From Entrophospora sp. SA101 (taxonomy: Eukaryota > Glomeromycota > Glomeromycetes > Entrophosporales > Entrophosporaceae), in NCBI GenBank assembly GCA_958430865.1, contig CAUDNR010000069.1, positions 3,598 through 67,597 of the forward strand: a DNA stretch of 64,000 bases. The letters are read 5' to 3'. Both the position numbers and the translations under genes were made by a program. The stretch's first letter is position 1; every line of letters begins with the position of its first letter. This document shows, piece by piece, positions 57,590-64,000 of this stretch. The notes under the pieces were generated by a model. It was not told where the DNA came from and ran no database searches. It saw nothing but the letters and a program-made list of their open reading frames with translations.

Positions 57590-60119
57590 ATGGACCAGCC
57601 AGTTACAAGTTGGGATGTCAATAAAGTGAATTATTGGCTTTCTTCACTTGGATATTCTGCATATGAATCACAAATAAAAGGTATTTAATAGAGAAGGCTT
57701 TTATGATTATTGGTTTTAATATTATATATATCAATGTTTTGAACAATTAAAAAAATGTGAATTTTTCTTTTTTTTATTCAATCTATAACAAATTTCAATT
57801 GTGTTTATAGAACAAGATATAAGCGGAGAAATATTAGTTCATTTAGATCACGAGGCACTCAAGGATCTTGGTGTTCGTTCAGTTGGTCAACGAGTTACAA
57901 TACTTAAAGCAATATACAATCTAAAAATACAACATAATATCCCTGTAGAAACAGGAGAATATGTTCCACCATGTATGTAAGAATAATTGAAAAAGAATGA
58001 ATTATTATCAGATTTATTGTTATCATCATCATCATCAATTGGTTAACAATTTGAATTTGAATTTGAATTTGAATTTTGAATTGAATTGAAGAAATAATAA
58101 TCTAATTCATTATTATTATTTTTATTTTTTTACAAAAAATTCAATAATAATAACAATAGCCGTAGAATTTGAAAACGTATGTTTAATATAATTGATTAAA
58201 TTATTATCTTTCTTAATTTATATCTCATTAAAATTAAAATTAATTGTTAATTCAAATTCAAAATTCTAATATTAGGAAATATATAATATGAATGGTGTTC
58301 CGGATATTAGAAAAATAGAAAAATCAATTCATGAAAAAGGTTGATCTCAATTTCACATATTAAATATTTATAATTTATAAATTTTTTTTTAAATAATTGT
58401 GATTATAATAATTATTATACAGATGCAAAAATTAATCAATTATCAAAAGAATTACAAAGGTTATCAACAGATGTTTCAAAATTAAGAGAAGAGTTGACAC
58501 CTATTTGGAAAATGGCAAAAGAAAATAAGGTTCATTATTGTTATTATTATTATTATTATATTATTTATAACCTATCTATAAATTGTAGACGATGATCAAT
58601 TGAACTTGCTACCGTTACCATTATTGTTACCATTACTAATTACTATTATTATAATTATTTATTTATTTAATTAAAAATATTCATCCAATTATTATTATTT
58701 TTCTTTTAGCCATTACCAGAACCAGAATCAAATAGTAATAATTCTGGTAAAAAATCAACACAAAAAAACAATCTTCAAGTTACAGTTCCTGACATTAATG
58801 TTACAAATTGTTCAAAATCTCCATCTCATACCAACTCTCCTTTTGATGCTTTAAGTGCCCCTTCTTCACCTCGATCACCTCAAGAAGGTCGAAATCGTCT
58901 CCATGATTTAGATGTATGTATATATTTACATATTATATATAAATAATAAAAACAACAACAATAACAATCAATTTCTTCTTTAAATAATAGCCAAGGACAC
59001 ACATTCATCTATCGTCTAGTAATAATAATAACGAGTCACCACACTTGAATGCTAATGTTGGATTAAATACTGGTAGATTTAGAGTGTCACTTGAAGATCC
59101 ATGTTATAAAGTATTACCATCAGCTCTTAAAAAATATAAAGTACATGATGATTGGAGAAAATACGCTTTATTTATTTGTTTTGGAAGTCAAGGTAATGTA
59201 AATATATGAATAAATAATAAATAATATATTTATTCGCACACACATGTACACAGGGAAATATTTATATTTCATATCAAAAAAATTAACAGATAATCCGGTA
59301 GAACGTTGTCTAAGTTATGATGAGAAACCATTACTTTTATTTCAAAAATTAAAAGAAGCAAATCAAAATCCAGTTTTCATGTTAAAAAATATTAAAGAAA
59401 TTAAATCGCCAGTTGCAACTGCTGAAGAAATACTTAATTCCTTGAAAGCTAATAAATCTAAAAGACGTACCACACAATTCCTAAATAAAGAGTTGCCTCC
59501 TCCCCCTCCACCAGCTGAAACTTATCCATTAAACAACAGCAATAATCATAGTAATCATAGTAATAGTAATAGTCATAATAGTAGTAATAATAATAATAAT
59601 TCAAAAAATGAAACACCATCATCATCGTCATCAAGTAATACATATGAATATCTAAATAATAACAATAGCGGTAACGAAGAAGATCAAGATGAAGAAATGA
59701 TAGTTGAGGGCGATTGTACAGCTGTTGCGATATACCCGTATGTGCCGGAACTTGATGATGAGCTTAATGTAGTCGTTGGCGATATTTTTAAAATCAGAAG
59801 CAAGTCAGGCGGTTGGTGTTATTGTGAAAAAAATGGTCAGTATGGTTGGGTACCAGCAAATTTCTTGCTTGAAACAAATGTCAATGGTGGTGATATTATG
59901 GATGATGATAATCCATATGTTGGTAGAGGTATAGCATTGATAGACTATCAACGAAATACGGATGATGAATTGAGTATGAATAAAGATGATACATTACGTA
60001 TTTATAAAAAACAAGATTATTGGTATTATTGTGAGTTGAATGATGATCGTGGTTGGGTCCCAAGTTGGTACGTCAAGATTGAAAAAGATCTTATCGATTA
60101 TGAACACGAGGTAATCTGA
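57590..60119 (+). CDS. STE50: Ste50/Ubc2-type MAPK adaptor (SAM, RA, two SH3)
   Basis: Eight exons: 57590-57680, 57811-57972, 58160-58176 (only 17 nt), 58276-58339, 58423-58529, 58710-58913, 58991-59192, 59254-60119; 570 residues, all joins in frame. The SAM domain (about 7-72) reads WDVNKVNYWLSSLGYSAYES and GVRSVGQRVTILKAI. A coiled coil (INQLSKELQRLSTDVSKLRE) and a Ser/Pro linker follow. The Ras-association domain (about 246-335) has CYKVLPSALKKYKVHDDWRK and YDEKPLLLFQKLKEANQNPV, very Ste50-like. After an Asn/Ser tract come two SH3 domains (about 435-492, AVAIYPYVPELDDELNVVVG; about 508-560, ALIDYQRNTDDELSMNKDD). Ste50 links the Ste11 MAPKKK to Ras-type inputs; Ubc2-type homologues add C-terminal SH3s, as here. 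An in-frame proline run (PPPPPPAE) could bind SH3. Confidence 0.88.
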
Positions 60120-60342
60120 ACCAAAAAAAAATATATATATATATATATCATCATTTAACGACGTACTGTACAATTGAACGATTGAATTATTGTATGGATG
60201 ATTGAAATTTTACTTAATATCTAATTATTTAATATTATTATATCATGACCATTAATTAAATTAAATTAATCAAATATATTTTTCATATATAGAATTCCTT
60301 TTTTTTTTATAATTAATTAATTATTTAATATATTTATAGATT

Positions 60343-60377
<35 letters not shown>

Positions 60378-60651
60378 AATCATTACATTATTATTTATTA
60401 TTGTGTACATACATATATTAAAAAAAAAAACAATTTTGGAACTTATTTACTTATTAATATTATAAATTTCATATTTTTATTATTACTTTTTCTTTGTATA
60501 ATATTTTTTGTTTTTTAATTAATTGACTTATTTATAAATAGGCTAATCATATATACAAAGTTAAATAATAATAATAATGCGAGATTTTGATAATTTAATA
60601 AATGAATTTTTTTAATTTATTTTGTTAATATTATTTATTATATGGGCAAAG
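60120..60651. other. Intergenic with microsatellites
   Basis: 3' flank of the STE50-like gene. It contains (AT)n near 60130-60148 and an (ATC)n tract at about 60343-60376. No gene. Confidence 0.6.
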
Positions 60652-61163
60652 TTATCTATCACTATTAATGCGCTGAGAAATCACCATCTTCGCCGGCTTA
60701 CTACGTGGCAGACGTTCCTGATCAACCGGGAGTTGGATAGCACCAGGCATAGTTTCGAGGACGTAGTTCAATTGATCATCGCTATATTCCTTTCCATAAT
60801 CTACTACCTTCTGGTTGTGTACCGTCACCCACTCGTTTTCATGTCCTGTAAACCCACCTCTATCGAATGTGTTGTAGAAAAATATGAAGTTAAACCCGAT
60901 TTCGTCATCAAATTCGAACTCAACGTCTGAAGGCATGCCTTCTGAGATATTCTGGCAATGGAGGAGGGCCACCTGAAATTCTTTCCCACGCGATCTACAA
61001 ATAGGTTAAACAAACATCAAAATTCTACTACATGTATTGCCACTATGCCTTTCATGTGCTTAAAGAAAAATTTGAACTGTACCGAGAAAACTTTGTGCCT
61101 GACCAGATTGTGCTCAAATTTGTGGAGGCTCTGAAGCGTTTCGGGTGGATTTTGTTCCTTCAT
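60652..61163 (-). CDS. Unrecognised two-exon gene, less AT-rich than neighbours
   Basis: Exons 61163-61032 and 60972-60652 join in phase 0 (CAT/GTAGTA donor, AATTTCAG acceptor) to a 150-residue protein. Exon 1 reads MKEQNPPETLQSLHKFEHNL and HKVFSVQFKFFFKHMKGIVA. Exon 2 reads EFEFDDEIGFNFIFFYNTFD, WVTVHNQKVVDYGKEYSDDQ and QLPVDQERLPRSKPAKMV. No signal peptide, membrane helix or known motif seen. Codon use includes many C/G third positions, unlike the A/T-ending codons of neighbours; this could mean recent arrival or another selective regime. Exon 2 alone is the strongest coding evidence. I do not assign a function. Confidence 0.55.
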
Positions 61164-63139
61164 TATTTTAAATAAAATAAAAAGTCTAACAAGGGAATAC
61201 TCAATATTAATATCTATATATGGTTTTCGTAAATACATATTCATTCCATTCATTAAAGAATATAAATATGCCCAGCAAGCAGAGAAGTTGCACCAATTAT
61301 ACCAATTATAAAAAGGAAAGCAACGAATATAAATAGAAATATAAGAGGAAAAAAGAAAATACAACACATTGATTTTTCAATTGAGTATATCAGATTCAAT
61401 TTTAGTGAGGTTCAGTTTTGTGTATAAATCATTGATTACATATCCACAAACAGAAATCAGTGTTGAAATTTCGTCGTGTAACTATATAGTACAAATTTAG
61501 AAACTATCTCCAAAAATTAAAAATTTGATTGGCGTGTAATGTTATACCCGAACATTCCAAACATTGAATTTTCTACATTGTTCAGAATAATATATTGTAG
61601 CCTATATTATGGGTGAAATTATTATGACCGAGAATCGATATTTAATGGGGCTGTGCATGCGTTATCTTTCCGCACAGCCCCATTAAATACGTATATGCAC
61701 TATAGATAATTCAAGTAATAATAAACAAATAACGTTTCTAACTATCATTTATCTTTAATAAAATGAATAAAGGTGTAAAGCCGAATAATTTTTGGTCCTT
61801 GTATAGCATGTGGTAATCAAGATATATATTATATTATTGTGTTAAATATATCAATATAATTGGGTTTTGCGAAAAATAAGCCGTGAAATCAATCCTCTTG
61901 CCAATCTAATCAGTCCTGACGAAAGAAAAAAAATTTCTAGAAGAAATTTTCTTTGAATTTAGACAAGTAATGAAAATAAACGAATTATTATTTCAAAATA
62001 AAAAATTTAATAATAACCAATGATCAGACTTTTTATCTATGCTGCCCAATTCTAATTGACAAAAAGGCACGTAATAATTTTTTTTGAAGTAAAGCAATAT
62101 CGCTATTAAGGATTAACCGTGTCACATGAAAAGAAAAACAGTAATCCGTTGGTCCAAACGACCTAATTTATTATATAAAGGAAAGTATTTGTTATTTAAA
62201 TAGGATTATTTTATTTCTTATTTGTAATTAATTGAAAATTTGTAACAGCAATAATCAATAATCAATAAATATAACATTATATTATATGACATCGCTAAAA
62301 TAAAATAAAAATATAAAAATAAAAATGTTTATTATTTAAATCATTAGAGTTAAATTGTTATATTTTAATTGATTGTATGGATGTTTACAGAAAAGGCCTG
62401 ACAGGATATTTGGCAGATATAAAGTTCGAAAATATAAGTCTCATAGGTGAATGAATACTTGAATCTGTATTTAATGAATTAGATAATACGGATAAATGGA
62501 TTTATGTTTTTTTTATTTCATTTTAATAAAAGTTATCTGATAATGTTTTTTTTTTTGGGTGGTGAATTTGAAATATGCATTTTTGGTTAAAAGTTATTTC
62601 TCAACACAATGATGACTTTTCACATTCCTTTTCATTCGTGTCCAAAAAATAGACGCTGGACAAAATATAGAGTATTATTTGGAAAGATAATAATGATACG
62701 GAGGAAGGTCAAAAAAATGAAAATCACAACAGCTGATCAATAATTACAAGTAGGCAATTTCTGTAGTTGGAAATGCAGAAAATAAGTAGTGATATGTAGG
62801 GAACATCTATTGAGTCAACTCCATCCTACGAGCTTGTCTGATGTTAATCTTCATGGGATCATGGGATAAAAGTCAGACAAGGAATTAAAGCATGCTAGTT
62901 AATGATATTGCTAATTCCCAAATGTTATTATGAAACGGGCAATGAAAATAAAACACTGAAATTAGTCACATGATTTACCTATTTTTTACTGCGGATTAAA
63001 AAATTTTGTGTTTGTTCGAATCATTAATTTTATTTGAATTAAAAAAATTTATTTAAATAAACTTTCAATGTAATTTGAATACTCAAATTCATAATGAATA
63101 AAACAAATAATTTGAATAAACCTTAATGATAACAACAAC
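61164..63139. other. Intergenic
   Basis: 2 kb without a supported gene. It holds the hairpin at 61639-61689 and a diverged relative of the mariner-like MITE near 63020-63125. Confidence 0.5.
61639..61689. repeat. Perfect 18-bp GC-rich foldback
   Basis: TATTTAATGGGGCTGTGC and its exact reverse complement (61672-61689) separated by 15 bases. The stem core GGGGCTGTGC is conspicuously GC-rich in an AT-rich region. It could be a tiny foldback MITE or a structured RNA element; no target duplication was recognised. Confidence 0.75.
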
Positions 63140-63860
63140 AATAAACTTAGTAATAATAATAATAATAATAATAATTGTTACAGCAACAATAATAATGAGG
63201 ATGGTCGATTAAGAAGGAAACGCATACTCAAAGAACTTGATTATTTTCAAATACCATATTCTCCATCAACAGGGAGACCAGTTTTCCGATGCTATATATA
63301 GTATTAGCAGAAATTCATTATGACATTGATCGAGTACATTGCTATTATTCGAAATATTTTTTTTATGGAAGCATTGCTAAATTTCGAAGGTTAAATGTAT
63401 ATATTTAAAAAACAATGGTTATAACAGTTATAACATGACGAGTCACTTTAAAAATGAGATAAAAATTTTTTAGAAAAGGATGAAGAGGAATTATTCAGTT
63501 TTTTACAAAGAATAACACACCGGTAAAACATTTATACAGTTTATCAAAAATTTTGACTAAAATTCTACATTTAATAACCCAAGTGAATTAGATTTTTTTT
63601 TTACCAGCAACCAAAATTACAGTCTGATGAGTTATGTATGAAAATAAATAAATTAATTTAGTATGGAAATTTTGAAGGAATTTTGGAGAAAATAAATTAG
63701 CGTTAATACAGCTCATTTGTAAAAGATATCTATGTAGACGATGGAGGAGAATTTTTGGATCAAAAATTGATGGTTATGAATACTTTTGAATCTGATTATG
63801 TGCATACTACTTTCTTTGCAGTCAAGAAGTATAGATCACATAAAAGGGTTCCAGAATCAG
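63140..63860 (+). pseudogene. Gene fragments of uncertain family (KCTD/BTB-like scrap)
   Basis: Coding-like pieces in changing frames: EDGRLRRKRILKELDYFQIP and YSPSTGRPVFRCYI at about 63195-63302, and ESDYVHTTFFAVKKYRSHKR at about 63790-63850. The first has the KELDYFQIP-type helix seen near the end of T1/BTB domains. Stops separate the pieces and no start is visible. Treated as a decayed gene or edge fragment. Confidence 0.3.
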
Positions 63861-64000
63861 TGTAGATATTTTAAATTTTATTGATTTCCTTTAAGTACAA
63901 ATAGAAATTTCTTAACATTATATCGTTTGTCTTTATTTATAAATAATTCACCATATTAAATGTAGTTTTATTCAATTATTTGATGTAATAAAAACTTTTT

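Overview
The window looks like nuclear DNA of an arbuscular-mycorrhizal-type fungus (Glomeromycotina, Rhizophagus-like). It is very AT-rich. Its genes have short introns with GTAAGT-type donors and TAG/CAG acceptors. The housekeeping genes are fungal (RFC1, a Ste50/Ubc2-type adaptor with SH3 domains, an RNase P Rpr2/Rpp21 subunit, a KE4-type ZIP transporter, an F-box protein, an RGS protein). The assignment to Glomeromycotina is inference from this style, not a database result.

The most striking content is in 1-38 kb: a family of genes (A, B, C and D here) that read as a signal-peptide exon followed by a long tandem array of about 100-bp units. Each unit holds a complete-looking intron (GTAAGT, TTAAC branch site, pyrimidine-rich tail, TAG). 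Between consecutive introns lies an exon of exactly 3 nt (one of 6 nt; the first of 4 nt). Joined in silico, the micro-exons give an open frame directly behind a KKR Kex2-type site. Gene A (3307 to 673, minus) yields a 53-residue precursor whose whole predicted mature peptide (24 residues, Pro-rich, two Cys) comes from micro-exons. Gene B (12421 to 7944, minus) uses 39 micro-exons and yields a two-module version (42 residues). Gene C is cut off by an inversion breakpoint and gene D runs into an assembly gap. The triplets vary while introns and splice sites stay conserved, so the locus looks like a generator of variable secreted peptides.

The same 38 kb is heavily rearranged. There are two overlapping tandem duplications (1-2578 with 7272-9849; 1175-4100 with 10289-13214), a 5.67-kb inverted repeat (11019-16688 with 27750-33419), and direct repeats 6694-8545/33415-35266, 16982-18234/24354-25607 and 26188-27755/36492-38059. 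A 1000-N scaffold gap sits inside array D. Between these lie a small RING protein, an SRP68 pseudogene, degraded BED-finger, GST and LINE remnants, several MITE families (hAT-like with 8-bp target duplication, pogo/mariner-like with TA), and one intact membrane-anchored GT5-type glycosyltransferase (19435-21710).

From 40 to 61 kb the window is ordinary euchromatic fungal sequence: a GST-like gene (40170-41492, possibly splice-damaged), an RGS protein, an acidic nuclear-type protein, Rpr2/Rpp21, a KE4-type ZIP transporter, RFC1 in 17 exons, an F-box/LRR-like protein, a Ste50/Ubc2-type SAM-RA-SH3-SH3 adaptor, and an unrecognised two-exon gene of less AT-rich composition. The last 3 kb holds only fragments.
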